64,000 nucleotides of DNA from Roseivivax marinus. GTDB lineage: Bacteria; Pseudomonadota; Alphaproteobacteria; Rhodobacterales; Rhodobacteraceae. The DNA is taken from assembly GCF_900109705.1 (NCBI RefSeq), contig NZ_FOAI01000002.1, positions 186,001 through 250,000 on the forward strand, given 5' to 3'. A model generated the notes under the pieces. It did no database searches. It saw only the letters and a list, made by a program, of their open reading frames with translations, and was not told where the DNA came from. Of the stretch, positions 25,029-33,227 are shown piece after piece. A program made the translations under genes and the position numbers. Numbering within the stretch: the first letter of the stretch is position 1; each line of letters starts with the position of its first letter.

Positions 25029-25853
25029 GTGACAGACGATTCCCCAAGGGACCGCCGCCCCCGCAATCCGCTGGTCGAGGCCGTGCTCGCCCGCGACCGC
25101 GAGGCCGAGGGCGCGGCCCGCACCGCGATCCGCCACGGGCAGGTGCGGCTCGCCTACCAGCCGGTGGTGCAGGCCGCCAGCACCGAGCGCACCGCTTTCT
25201 GGGAGGGGTTCGCCCGCGTCCTCGACGAAACCGGGCGCGTGCTGCCGGCGGCCGACTTCCTGCCCGCTATAGCCGAGGACGAGGATGCCCGGCGGCTCGA
25301 TTGCATGGCGCTTGACCGGGGGATCGCCGCTCTGATCCGGGTGCCGGCGTTGCGGCTGGCGGTAAACCTCTCGGCGCGCTCGATCGGCTACCGGCCGTGG
25401 CGGCGCGCCCTCGAACGCGGGCTGAAGCGCGACGCGACGCTGGGCGAGCGCCTGATCCTCGAGATCAACGAGGAATCGGCCATGCAGGTGCCCGAGATCG
25501 CCGGCGCCTTCATGACCGAAATGCAGGCCGAGGGCATCGCCTTCGCACTCGACGACGTGGGCGCGGGCCGGACATCGCTGCGCCATCTGGCCGAGCTGCC
25601 GGTCGACATCCTCAAGATCGACGGCCGCTTCACCCGCGACCTCGACACCCGCGCCGACGCGCAGGCGGTGGTGCGCGCCGTGGCGGCTCTGGCGCGGGAA
25701 CTGGACCTTTTCACCGTGGCCGAGAAGGTCGAGACGGCCGGCGACGCGGCGCTGTTGACCGACATCGGAATCGATTGCCTGCAGGGGTATTTTTTCGCCG
25801 CCCCCACCCTGTCGCCGCCGTGGGCCGACGACGCGACCCGTGCCGCCGGATAG
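25029..25853 (+). CDS. EAL-domain protein (cyclic-di-GMP phosphodiesterase-like)
   Basis: A 274-residue stand-alone EAL domain. The signature EAL-x-R is degenerate here: WEGFARV near residue 57 keeps the metal-binding Glu but has Gly-Phe for Ala-Leu. The other catalytic positions are kept: Asn in AVNLSARS, Glu in LEINEES, Asp-Asp in ALDDVGAG, Lys in DILKIDGRF, Glu in AEKVET and Gln in CLQGYFFA. Activity on c-di-GMP is therefore possible but unproven. No sensory or GGDEF domain is attached. The start is GTG at 25029. It is divergent from rpsD. Confidence 0.88.
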   Translation: MTDDSPRDRRPRNPLVEAVLARDREAEGAARTAIRHGQVRLAYQPVVQAASTERTAFWEGFARVLDETGRVLPAADFLPAIAEDEDARRLDCMALDRGIAALIRVPALRLAVNLSARSIGYRPWRRALERGLKRDATLGERLILEINEESAMQVPEIAGAFMTEMQAEGIAFALDDVGAGRTSLRHLAELPVDILKIDGRFTRDLDTRADAQAVVRAVAALARELDLFTVAEKVETAGDAALLTDIGIDCLQGYFFAAPTLSPPWADDATRAAG

Positions 25854-25973
25854 GGCGCAAGCCCCCCGCGCCGCCACGTCATTGTGCCGTTCCCCGCGAT
25901 CCGATATTGACCGTTGGGAAAGGTCCGGCCGCCCGCCGCGCGGCCGCGCGCCCGTGACAGAGGAGACGTAGGC

Positions 25974-27149
25974 ATGACCAATATCGTGATCGCATCCGCG
26001 GCCCGGACGGCCGTCGGCGGTTTCAACGGCGGCTTCGCCACAACCCCGGCCCACGATCTGGGCGCCGCGGTGCTCGAAGCGCTGGTGGAGCGGGCGGGCA
26101 TCGAGAAGTCCGACGTCTCCGAGACGATCCTCGGCCAGGTCCTGACCGCCGCGCAGGGACAGAACCCCGCGCGCCAGGCCCACATCAATGCCGGCCTCCC
26201 GCAGGAAAGCGCCGCCTGGGGCATCAACCAGGTCTGCGGCTCGGGCCTCCGCGCCGTCGCGCTGGGTGCTCAGCACATCATGCTCGGCGATGCCGACATC
26301 ATCTGCGCCGGCGGCCAGGAAAACATGAGCCTCGCGCCCCACGCCCAGCACCTTCGCGCGGGCCACAAGATGGGCGACGTGACCTACATCGACACGATGA
26401 TCCGCGATGGTCTTTGGGATGCCTTCAACGGCTACCACATGGGCCAGACCGCCGAGAACGTCGCAGAGAAGTGGCAGATCAGCCGCGAGCAGCAGGACGA
26501 GTTCGCCGCCGCCTCGCAGCAGAAGGCCGAGGCCGCCCAGAAAGAGGGCAAGTTCAAGGACGAGATCGTTCCGTTCACCGTCAAGACCCGCAAGGGCGAA
26601 ACGGTCGTGGACACCGATGAGCACCCCCGCCACGGCGCCACGGTCGAGGGCATGGCCAAGCTGCGCCCGGCCTTCGCCAAGGACGGTTCGGTCACCGCTG
26701 GCAACGCCTCGGGCATCAACGACGGCGCCGCGGGCGTCCTGCTGATGACCGCGGACGAGGCCGAGAAGCGCGGCATCGAGCCGCTCGCGCGCATCGTGTC
26801 CTACGCAACCGCCGGTCTCGACCCGCAGATCATGGGCGTGGGCCCGATCCACGCCAGCCGCAAAGCCCTGGAAAAGGCCGGCTGGAAGCCCGAAGACCTC
26901 GACCTCGTGGAGGCGAACGAAGCCTTCGCGGCGCAGGCCTGCGCGGTGAACAAGGACATGGGCTGGGATCCGTCGATCGTGAACGTGAACGGCGGGGCCA
27001 TCGCCATCGGCCACCCGATCGGCGCGTCGGGCGCGCGCATCTTCAACACGCTGCTGTTCGAAATGAAGCGCCGCGGCGCCAAGAAAGGCCTGGCCACGCT
27101 CTGCATCGGTGGCGGCATGGGCGTCGCCATGTGCGTCGAACGCCCCTAA
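25974..27149 (+). CDS. phaA: Acetyl-CoA acetyltransferase (beta-ketothiolase)
   Basis: A 391-residue biosynthetic thiolase that condenses two acetyl-CoA into acetoacetyl-CoA for PHB and the ethylmalonyl-CoA pathway. The nucleophile Cys lies in [15 protein letters not shown] near residue 88. The C-terminal blocks [17 protein letters not shown] (catalytic His) and [10 protein letters not shown] (second Cys) are intact, and [11 protein letters not shown] appears as [16 protein letters not shown] at 25960-25965 sets the ATG at 25974. It is the first gene of a phaA-patatin-phaB run; a strong hairpin follows the stop. Confidence 0.96.
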   Translation: MTNIVIASAARTAVGGFNGGFATTPAHDLGAAVLEALVERAGIEKSDVSETILGQVLTAAQGQNPARQAHINAGLPQESAAWGINQVCGSGLRAVALGAQHIMLGDADIICAGGQENMSLAPHAQHLRAGHKMGDVTYIDTMIRDGLWDAFNGYHMGQTAENVAEKWQISREQQDEFAAASQQKAEAAQKEGKFKDEIVPFTVKTRKGETVVDTDEHPRHGATVEGMAKLRPAFAKDGSVTAGNASGINDGAAGVLLMTADEAEKRGIEPLARIVSYATAGLDPQIMGVGPIHASRKALEKAGWKPEDLDLVEANEAFAAQACAVNKDMGWDPSIVNVNGGAIAIGHPIGASGARIFNTLLFEMKRRGAKKGLATLCIGGGMGVAMCVERP

Positions 27150-27163
27150 AAGGGGGGACATAC

Positions 27164-27191
27164 GGAACGGCGGGCTCCATTCCGCCGTTCC
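27164..27191 (+). promoter_or_regulatory. Perfect 10-bp hairpin between phaA and patatin gene
   Basis: GGAACGGCGG pairs exactly with CCGCCGTTCC around an 8-nt loop. It begins 15 nt after the phaA stop and ends 7 nt before the patatin ATG. No U-run follows and it occupies the place where a ribosome site would be, so it may stabilise the phaA message or limit translation of the patatin. Confidence 0.6.
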
Positions 27192-27197
27192 CATCTC

Positions 27198-28040
27198 ATG
27201 GCACAGGCGTTCAGATCCCCCGACCAGATGGTCTTTTCCGGTGGCGGCCTGCGCTGCTTCTGGCAAGGCGGATTCCTCGAAGTCGTCGCGAAGGAGCACA
27301 AGTTCGCGCCGAAACGGGTCACCGGGGTCTCTGGCGGCGCGCTCTCCGCGGTGGGCTTCCTGTCCGGCCGCGAGAGCGCTCTCTACGAGGAGATGTGCGC
27401 CGCCTTCCGGTCCCAGGAAACCAACCACAACGCCCACTCCCTGTTCGACGAGAAGGACGGCGGCCTGACGCCGCACCAGGAAATCTACTGTAGCGTCGTC
27501 GAGAAGGTCATTGATGCCGAGGCCGAGCGCATCATCGCCGATGGACCGCAGCTGCAAATCCTGATCGCGCACCCGCCCGCCTCGAAAGCGCCGGCCACCA
27601 CCGGCGCCGCGATGGCGCTGGCCTACCAGTCCGAGCTCTACATCAAGTCCAGTCCGCACTTCGGCTGGGCCGAGAAGATGGGCCTGACCTCGACGCTGGT
27701 CGATGCCAACCAGGCCGCGCGGGACGGCAAGCTCGTGCACCTGATCTGCTCGGCCGCGACGATCCCACCGGTATTCAAGCCGCCGAACTGGGACGACAAG
27801 CCGGTGATCGACGGGGGGATGGCCGACCAGGCGCCGATGCCGGATCCGGACGAAGGCGAAACGATGATCCTGCTGACGCGCGAGTATCGGAATCTGCCAA
27901 ACGACCCGCGACGCACGTATATCGAGCCGTCCAAGGAGACACCGGCGGACAAGATAGATTTCACGGATCCGGAGAAACTCGGACTGACTTGGCGGCAGGG
28001 AGAAGCCGACGGAAGACGCTGGCTTGACGGGCGTCTCTAA
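27198..28040 (+). CDS. Patatin-like phospholipase
   Basis: A 280-residue patatin-fold hydrolase. The oxyanion loop GGGLRCFWQGGF is at residues 15-26, the nucleophile elbow GVSGGALSAVG near residues 43-53, and the catalytic Asp in VIDGGMADQAPMP near residue 208. The family hydrolyses acyl esters of phospholipids or other lipids. Its place between phaA and phaB suggests a link to PHB granules or membrane lipid turnover, but this is inference; it is not one of the classical PHB depolymerases. No ribosome site is visible ahead of the ATG, and a hairpin covers that position. Confidence 0.88.
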   Translation: MAQAFRSPDQMVFSGGGLRCFWQGGFLEVVAKEHKFAPKRVTGVSGGALSAVGFLSGRESALYEEMCAAFRSQETNHNAHSLFDEKDGGLTPHQEIYCSVVEKVIDAEAERIIADGPQLQILIAHPPASKAPATTGAAMALAYQSELYIKSSPHFGWAEKMGLTSTLVDANQAARDGKLVHLICSAATIPPVFKPPNWDDKPVIDGGMADQAPMPDPDEGETMILLTREYRNLPNDPRRTYIEPSKETPADKIDFTDPEKLGLTWRQGEADGRRWLDGRL

Positions 28041-28064
28041 AGCTGGTCTGAGGTGAGACATATT

Positions 28065-28093
28065 GTTGCGCAAATAATGCATAACAGCGCAAC
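28065..28093 (+). promoter_or_regulatory. Inverted repeat upstream of phaB
   Basis: GTTGCGC (28065-28071) and GCGCAAC (28087-28093) form a perfect 7-bp inverted repeat with a 15-bp A+T-rich spacer. The site lies 30-58 bp before the phaB ATG. TGC/GCA-rich dyads of this kind are bound by PhaR in other PHB-forming alphaproteobacteria; assignment to PhaR is inference. Confidence 0.5.
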
Positions 28094-28122
28094 GTAATTA
28101 CCGCGGGAGTGGAGGAGGACCT

Positions 28123-28845
28123 ATGGCACGGACAGCACTTGTCACTGGCGGCAGCCGCGGCATTGGCGCGGCGATCTCGAAAGCATTGAAGGAGGCCGGC
28201 TACCAGGTTGCCGCGACCTACGCGGGCAACGACGAGAAGGCCAAGGCCTTCACGGATGAGACCGGCATCAAGACCTACAAGTGGAACGTCGCCGACTACG
28301 ACGAGTCCAAGGCCGGGATCGAACAGGTCGAGTCCGACCTCGGACCGATCGACATCGTGGTTGCCAATGCCGGGATTACCCGCGACGCACCCTTCCACAA
28401 GATGAAGCCCGAGCAGTGGAAAGAGGTGGTCGACACCAACCTGACCGGCGTCTTCAACACCGTGCATCCGGTCTGGCCCGGAATGCGCGAACGCGGCTTC
28501 GGCCGGATCATCGTAATCTCGTCGATCAATGGCCAGAAAGGTCAGTTCGCCCAGGTGAACTACGCGGCGACCAAGGCCGGCGACCTCGGGATCGTGAAAA
28601 GCCTCGCGCAGGAGGGCGCGTCCAAGGGCATCACCGCCAACGCGATCTGCCCCGGCTACATCGCGACCGAGATGGTCATGGCCGTGCCCGAGAAGGTGCG
28701 CGAAGCCATCATCGGTCAAATCCCGACCGGCCGCCTTGGAGAGCCCGAGGAGATTGCGCGCTGCGTCACGTTCCTGGCCTCGGACGACTCGCAGTTCATC
28801 AACGGCTCGACCATCTCGGCGAACGGCGGCCAGTTCTTCGTCTGA
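28123..28845 (+). CDS. phaB: Acetoacetyl-CoA reductase
   Basis: A 240-residue SDR that reduces acetoacetyl-CoA to (R)-3-hydroxybutyryl-CoA with NADPH. The coenzyme loop TGGSRGIGAAIS is at residues 8-19, the catalytic Ser in ISSINGQKGQFAQ near residue 140, and Tyr-x-x-x-Lys in NYAATKAGDLG. The motif FHKMKPEQW and SINGQKGQFGQ-like block are diagnostic of PhaB rather than FabG. AGGAGG at 28113-28118 sets the start. It may have its own promoter, given the 82-bp A+T-rich gap carrying an inverted repeat. Confidence 0.95.
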   Translation: MARTALVTGGSRGIGAAISKALKEAGYQVAATYAGNDEKAKAFTDETGIKTYKWNVADYDESKAGIEQVESDLGPIDIVVANAGITRDAPFHKMKPEQWKEVVDTNLTGVFNTVHPVWPGMRERGFGRIIVISSINGQKGQFAQVNYAATKAGDLGIVKSLAQEGASKGITANAICPGYIATEMVMAVPEKVREAIIGQIPTGRLGEPEEIARCVTFLASDDSQFINGSTISANGGQFFV

Positions 28846-28875
28846 CGCGGGCTGCCGCGCATGACGTGAAACCGG

Positions 28876-28908
28876 AGGGGCGTGCCCGCGTGGCGCGCCC
28901 CCCTTTCT
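28876..28908 (+). terminator. phaB terminator
   Basis: AGGGG-CG-T-GCC can pair with GGC-G-CG-CC-CCCCT (interrupted stem), followed by TTCTG. It lies 31 nt after the phaB stop. Confidence 0.55.
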
Positions 28909-28996
28909 GTTCGGTAGCGCACGAATGGGCTGTGACGGTGGCTGTTCCGCGCAGCGAGGCGCGAACCTATATGGGGACCAAAGAAAAGGAGGCCCC

Positions 28997-29932
28997 ATGA
29001 CCCGCCATATCACCGGATTGCACCACGTCACCTCCCTGGCCTCGGACGCGCAGGGCGTGAACGACTTCTTCACCGGGACGCTCGGCCTGCGGCGGGTGAA
29101 AAAGACGGTCAATTTCGACGCGCCCGACGTTTACCACCTCTACTTCGGAGACGGTGCGGGCACGCCCGGCAGCGTGATGACCCATTTCCCCTTCCCCCAC
29201 GCTGCGCCCGGCCGGCGCGGCACGGGCGAGGCCGGGACCACCGCCTTCGCCGTGCCCGTGGGCGCCCTGCCCTACTGGCACGAACGCCTGACCCGCGCGG
29301 GCCTCGGCGACAGCCTCGAACCCGGTATCCGCTTCGGCGAGGCGCGGCTCGGCTTCGCGGGCCCGGACGGCGACGGCTTTGCGCTTGTCGAGGTCGAGGA
29401 CGACGACCGAACCCCTTGGGAGGGCGCGGATATCCCCTCAGACGTGGCGATCCGGGGATTCCACTCGGTCGAACTGGTCCTGCGAGAAATCAACGGCACG
29501 GCGCGGTTGTTGGGAGTGATGGGCTACGAAGACGCGGGCGCAGAGGGCGAGACGCGGCGACTGGCGATCCCGGACGGCAACGGCGCCCACCGGATCGACC
29601 TGACCCGCAGCAGCGCGGCGCCGGCCGTGCAGGGCGCCGGATCGGTGCACCACGTGGCCTTTGCCGTGGAGGATCGCGCGGCGCAGGCCGAGGTGCGGGA
29701 CGCGCTGACGCGCGCGGGCTTCGACCTGACACCGCCGATCGACCGCGACTACTTCTGGGCTGTCTATTTCCGCAGCCCCGGCGGCGTCCTGTTCGAGATC
29801 GCCACCGCCGAGCCCGGCTTCGACCGCGACGAGACGCCGGAGACGCTCGGCACCGCGCTCAAGCTGCCGACTCAGCATGAACATCTGCGCGACCGGCTCG
29901 AAGGCCGCATCCTCGCGCCGATCGTGGACTGA
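28997..29932 (+). CDS. Ring-cleaving dioxygenase, VOC family (MhqO-like)
   Basis: A 311-residue protein of two vicinal-oxygen-chelate halves. The N-terminal half starts ITGLHHVTSLASDAQG with a first His ligand. The second half has GFHSVELVLRE and SVHHVAFAVEDRAAQ, and the acidic ligand is in GGVLFEIATAEPGF near residue 263. The family includes Bacillus MhqA/MhqO proteins that cleave hydroquinones, which suggests quinone or aromatic detoxification. The physiological substrate here is unknown. AAAGGAGG 5 nt ahead of the ATG at 28997 is a strong ribosome site. Confidence 0.9.
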   Translation: MTRHITGLHHVTSLASDAQGVNDFFTGTLGLRRVKKTVNFDAPDVYHLYFGDGAGTPGSVMTHFPFPHAAPGRRGTGEAGTTAFAVPVGALPYWHERLTRAGLGDSLEPGIRFGEARLGFAGPDGDGFALVEVEDDDRTPWEGADIPSDVAIRGFHSVELVLREINGTARLLGVMGYEDAGAEGETRRLAIPDGNGAHRIDLTRSSAAPAVQGAGSVHHVAFAVEDRAAQAEVRDALTRAGFDLTPPIDRDYFWAVYFRSPGGVLFEIATAEPGFDRDETPETLGTALKLPTQHEHLRDRLEGRILAPIVD

Positions 29933-29955
29933 CGCGGCCCCACGAAAAACACAAA

Positions 29956-29979
29956 GGCTCCGGCGATGCCGCCGGAGCC
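29956..29979 (-). terminator. Bidirectional terminator between convergent genes
   Basis: GGCTCCGGC pairs perfectly with GCCGGAGCC around GATGCC. On the minus strand it is followed by TTTGTGTTTTT, making it the terminator of the DUF465 gene. Confidence 0.8.
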
Positions 29980-30006
29980 CCATTCCACGGCCAAACAGGC
30001 CAGCCC

Positions 30007-30186
30007 TTAGTGGAGCGTGGCGCCCGACGACAGGCGCGCGATCTCCTCTTTCAGGCGGAGCTTCTGCTTCTTCATCTCGGCCACCTGCAGGCCATCCGTA
30101 CTCGGCGCGCGTTGCGCCGCCTCCACCGCCTGCGACAGGGATGCGTGTTTCCTCTTCAGTTCCTGCAGATGCGAACTCAAGCTCAT
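30007..30186 (-). CDS. YdcH family protein (DUF465)
   Basis: A 59-residue coiled-coil protein of the YdcH/DUF465 family: SLSSHLQELKRKHASLSQAV, then DGLQVAEMKKQKLRLKEEIARL. The two heptad helices with a central turn and the final KLRLKEEI are typical. The role is unknown, and many alphaproteobacteria carry several copies. The ATG at 30186 has AAGGAGG 5 nt upstream, so the longer frame to 30240 is rejected. Confidence 0.9.
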   Translation of the reverse strand: MSLSSHLQELKRKHASLSQAVEAAQRAPSTDGLQVAEMKKQKLRLKEEIARLSSGATLH

Positions 30187-30302
30187 GGAGACCTCCTTGC
30201 GATGGATGAGACTATGATCGAAGCACGAAACGGCCCTCAAGTCACGCCGCGACGCACGAATGCGTAACGTTTTGCCGAAAGGCAGTTAACAAAATTGCAA
30301 AG

Positions 30303-31085
30303 CTATGCCGAAAAGTGCAGATCGGCGGCCCGGCGCAGCACGGCCTCGATCGCCGGGGCATAGTCGTCGCCGTCCTTCTCGTGCGATGTGCCACGGTGCA
30401 GAACGAGCGGGGCGTGCAGCCGGAAGGGTGTGCGTCCGCCCTTACGACCACGCACCAGAACGAGGCGCGGTGGCCGTCCCGCGCGCGGCGCAAGTGGCTG
30501 CAATTCAACGGCCCCGATATGCGCGCAGAAGCCAGCCAGCAGTTCGGGCACCCGTTCGGCCCGGTGGATGAAGGTGACTTCACCGCCCGGCGAACAGCGG
30601 CGCGCCGCGACCTCGATCCAGGTGGCGAGCGGCGTTTCCTCGGCCAAGCCGGCCTCGCGGCCTGCATCGGCGGCGCGGGTCCGGCCGGTGCTCTCGAAAT
30701 AGGGGGGATTCGCGATCACGCGGTCAAATCGCACCTGCCTCACGTCGGCTGGCAACGCAGTGAGGTCGGCGGTGACGATGGCGGCGGCGATGCCGTTCTC
30801 GTCGGCGTTCCGCCGCGCGAGCGCCGCGTAGTCGTCCTGCCGCTCGATCCCCGTCAGCGCGAGCCCCGGCACCCGCGTCCCGAGGCATAGAAGTGCAGGC
30901 CCCGCGCCGCAGCCCAGCTCCAGCACCGACTGCCCGGCCCGGGCCCGAACCGAGGCCGCGAGCAGCACAGGGTCGATCCCCGCGCGGTAGCCGCCGCGCG
31001 GTTGCAGGAGATGCAGCGCGCCGCCGAGAAACGCATCGCGGCTCAGCGCCTCGGGCGCGAAGCCCGCCCGGGCCTCAGCCGTCAA
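30303..31085 (-). CDS. tRNA1(Val) (adenine(37)-N6)-methyltransferase-like (TrmN6)
   Basis: A 260-residue class I SAM-dependent methyltransferase. The SAM loop VLELGCGAGPALLCL is near residues 55-69, and the amino-methylating NPPYFES is near residue 125. The N-terminal FLGGALHLLQPRGGYRAGIDPVLLAAS is the family's opening block for TrmN6 (YfiC), which makes m6A37 in tRNA-Val. Related N6-adenine or N5-glutamine methyltransferases share NPPY, so the exact substrate is inferred. It overlaps the DUF2007 gene by 11 bp and is co-transcribed with it. Confidence 0.85.
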   Translation of the reverse strand: MTAEARAGFAPEALSRDAFLGGALHLLQPRGGYRAGIDPVLLAASVRARAGQSVLELGCGAGPALLCLGTRVPGLALTGIERQDDYAALARRNADENGIAAAIVTADLTALPADVRQVRFDRVIANPPYFESTGRTRAADAGREAGLAEETPLATWIEVAARRCSPGGEVTFIHRAERVPELLAGFCAHIGAVELQPLAPRAGRPPRLVLVRGRKGGRTPFRLHAPLVLHRGTSHEKDGDDYAPAIEAVLRRAADLHFSA

Positions 31086-31290
31086 TCCGCACCCCGTTTT
31101 CCCACAGGACCCTGCGCGCCGCGGGCAGATCGTCGCGTCGCACCATCAGCCGCCGCGGCAAAATGCCGATGGAGCCCTCCAGGACGCTCATGTTTACGTC
31201 CAATTCGAAGCACTCTATACCCTCGTCGGCGAGAAGGGTCCGTGCAAGCGGGATGACGGTGATGTCGGTCGTGCGCAAAAGCTCTTCCAT
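31075..31290 (-). CDS. DUF2007 small protein
   Basis: A 71-residue protein of the DUF2007 'putative signal transducing' family: a ferredoxin-like half with EELLRTTDITVIPLARTLLAD and RRLMVRRDDLPAARRVL. It usually has a role only guessed at, often near methyltransferases or PII-like genes. Its 3' end overlaps the TrmN6-like gene by 11 bp, and it is divergent from the polyprenyl synthase gene. Confidence 0.88.
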   Translation of the reverse strand: MEELLRTTDITVIPLARTLLADEGIECFELDVNMSVLEGSIGILPRRLMVRRDDLPAARRVLWENGVRIDG

Positions 31291-31348
31291 GCCAGCGATC
31301 TAACCCTTGGGGGCTCGCCCTGTCGAGCCTGCCCGGCAAAGGACGGAC

Positions 31349-32356
31349 ATGCCTCTGGACCATCCCGGCGAGAAGCCCCACGACCAGCTTGCGAAGCGCC
31401 TGTCGGCGGACATGGACGCGGTCAACACCCTGATCCGCGCACGCATGGCATCCGAGAACGCGCCGCGGATCCCCGAAGTCACCGCGCACCTCGTCGAAGC
31501 CGGGGGCAAGCGCCTGCGGCCGATGATGACGCTCGCCGCGGCGCGGATGATGGGTTACCCCGGTGACGACCACGTGAAACTCGCCGCGACGGTTGAGTTC
31601 ATCCACACCGCGACATTGCTGCACGACGACGTGGTGGACGAGAGCAGCCAGCGCCGCGGCCGCCCGACCGCCAACCTGCTGTGGGACAACAAATCCAGCG
31701 TCCTGGTCGGCGACTACCTCTTCGCGCGGTCGTTCCAGCTCATGGTCGAGACCGGCAACCTGCGGGTCCTGGACATCCTGTCGAACGCGGCGGCGACCAT
31801 CGCGGAAGGCGAAGTGCTGCAGCTGTCTGCGGCGCAGAATCTGGCCACCGACGAGGGCATCTATCTGAAGGTGGTGCGCGGCAAGACGGCGGCCCTGTTC
31901 TCGGCCGCGACCGAGGTTGGCGGTGTGATCTGCGGCGCGCCCGAGGCGCAGGTCGACGCGCTGCGGACCTATGGCGACGCACTCGGGATCGCCTTCCAGA
32001 TCGTCGACGACCTGTTGGACTACCAGGGCGATGCCAAGGCCACGGGCAAGAACGTCGGCGACGACTTCCGCGAGCGCAAGCTGACGCTGCCGGTCATCAA
32101 GGCGGTGGCTGCCGCAGACGCCGAAGAGCGCGCGTTCTGGTCGCGCACCATCGAGAAGGGCAAGCAGGAGGACGGCGACCTCGAACACGCGCTCGTGCTG
32201 CTCGACCGTCACGACGCCCTGACCGCCACGCGCGCGGATGCCATGGGGTGGGTGGAACAGGCCAAGGCCGCCCTGTCCGAGGTGGAGCCCGCCGATGCGG
32301 AACTGCACGCGCTGATGCTGGCGCTGGCGGACTACGTGGTCGAACGGGTGCGCTGA
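31349..32356 (+). CDS. Polyprenyl diphosphate synthase (octa/decaprenyl type)
   Basis: A 335-residue trans-prenyltransferase that makes the long isoprenoid tail of ubiquinone from IPP. The first Asp-rich motif is in ATLLHDDVVDESSQRRG near residue 90, the second in IVDDLLDYQGD near residue 221, and GGKRLRPMM near residue 52 binds IPP. The small residues upstream of the first Asp motif fit a long-chain (C40-C50) enzyme; exact length cannot be read from sequence. The ATG at 31349 gives the normal N-terminus; the longer frame from 31307 lacks family character. It is convergent with ispE. Confidence 0.92.
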   Translation: MPLDHPGEKPHDQLAKRLSADMDAVNTLIRARMASENAPRIPEVTAHLVEAGGKRLRPMMTLAAARMMGYPGDDHVKLAATVEFIHTATLLHDDVVDESSQRRGRPTANLLWDNKSSVLVGDYLFARSFQLMVETGNLRVLDILSNAAATIAEGEVLQLSAAQNLATDEGIYLKVVRGKTAALFSAATEVGGVICGAPEAQVDALRTYGDALGIAFQIVDDLLDYQGDAKATGKNVGDDFRERKLTLPVIKAVAAADAEERAFWSRTIEKGKQEDGDLEHALVLLDRHDALTATRADAMGWVEQAKAALSEVEPADAELHALMLALADYVVERVR

Positions 32357-32369
32357 AGCGCGCCCTTCC

Positions 32370-33227
32370 CTATTCTGACGGCATGGGCCCGTTCAGGGTC
32401 GTGGCGCGCACCCACCAGTCGGGACGTGCGGCGGAGATGCGCGCAGCAGCGCCGGCCGCGGCTTCGGCGTCCGGGTAGAGACCGAAACAGGTCGCCCCCG
32501 ATCCCGACATCCGCGCCAGGTCGGCATCCGACAGCGCTTCCAGAACCTCGGACACCACGGGCGCGACCGCTAGGGCGGGCGCCTCGAGGTCATTGCGTTG
32601 GGTGGCGAGCCAGTGCGCAGCGTCGCGCGGCGTGGCGAGTGTCGGCAGGGTATCCGGCATCGGCGGATTCTCCTTTGTCTCGAGCCGCGAAAAGACAGCC
32701 GGTGTCGCGACGGGGACGCGCGGATTCACCAAGACCGCCGGCAGCTCCGGCAAGCCGTCGAACGGGGCGCAGTGCTCTCCGATGCCCTGCACGCGCTGCG
32801 CCCGTGGCGACAGGCACATGGGGGTGTCCGCGCCGAGGCTCACGACGTCCACGGGCACCTCCCGCCCCCAGAGCCGCGACAGCAGCCGCAGGGTTGCCGC
32901 GGCGTCGGAGGACCCGCCGCCGACCCCGGCCATGCTCGGCAGGTCCTTGACCAGAGTGAGATGCGCGCCTGCCTCGGCGTCCATGAGCCGCGCCGCACGC
33001 AGGACGAGGTTCTCGGGCCCCTCGGGCACGCCCGCCGCCATCGGCCCGAGGACGGACAGCGACAGGGTGTCGGCCACCCGGGCCTCCAGCGTGTCGCCGC
33101 AATCGGCGAATACCACCAGCGAGTCGAGTTCATGGTAGCCGTCGGCCCGGCGGCCGGTGACGTGCAGCGTCAGGTTTATCTTCGCCGGGGCGAAGGCGCG
33201 GAGCCGTGACGGCTCAGCGCTGCTCAT
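32370..33227 (-). CDS. ispE: 4-diphosphocytidyl-2-C-methyl-D-erythritol kinase
   Basis: A 285-residue GHMP kinase of the MEP isoprenoid pathway that phosphorylates CDP-ME at the 2-hydroxyl. FAPAKINLTLHVTGRRADGYH at residues 12-32 and the phosphate loop PSMAGVGGGSSDAAATLRLL near residue 100 are diagnostic. The final motif ARMSGSGATCFGLY near residue 240 closes the active site. The ATG at 33227 lies inside the 3' end of the upstream TPR gene (14-bp overlap), so the two are coupled. It faces the polyprenyl synthase gene, which uses the product of the same pathway. Confidence 0.95.
   Translation of the reverse strand: MSSAEPSRLRAFAPAKINLTLHVTGRRADGYHELDSLVVFADCGDTLEARVADTLSLSVLGPMAAGVPEGPENLVLRAARLMDAEAGAHLTLVKDLPSMAGVGGGSSDAAATLRLLSRLWGREVPVDVVSLGADTPMCLSPRAQRVQGIGEHCAPFDGLPELPAVLVNPRVPVATPAVFSRLETKENPPMPDTLPTLATPRDAAHWLATQRNDLEAPALAVAPVVSEVLEALSDADLARMSGSGATCFGLYPDAEAAAGAAARISAARPDWWVRATTLNGPMPSE

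Noticed and set aside
24787-28082. 1099-codon minus-strand frame across the EAL, phaA and patatin genes
   Set aside because: Antisense to three well-supported genes; composition is the His/Arg/Val-rich shadow typical of high-G+C DNA.
28097-28110. TTAA/TAATTA-like A+T motifs near phaB as CtrA box
   Set aside because: No TTAA-N7-TTAA spacing; the inverted GTTGCGC/GCGCAAC repeat explains the region better.
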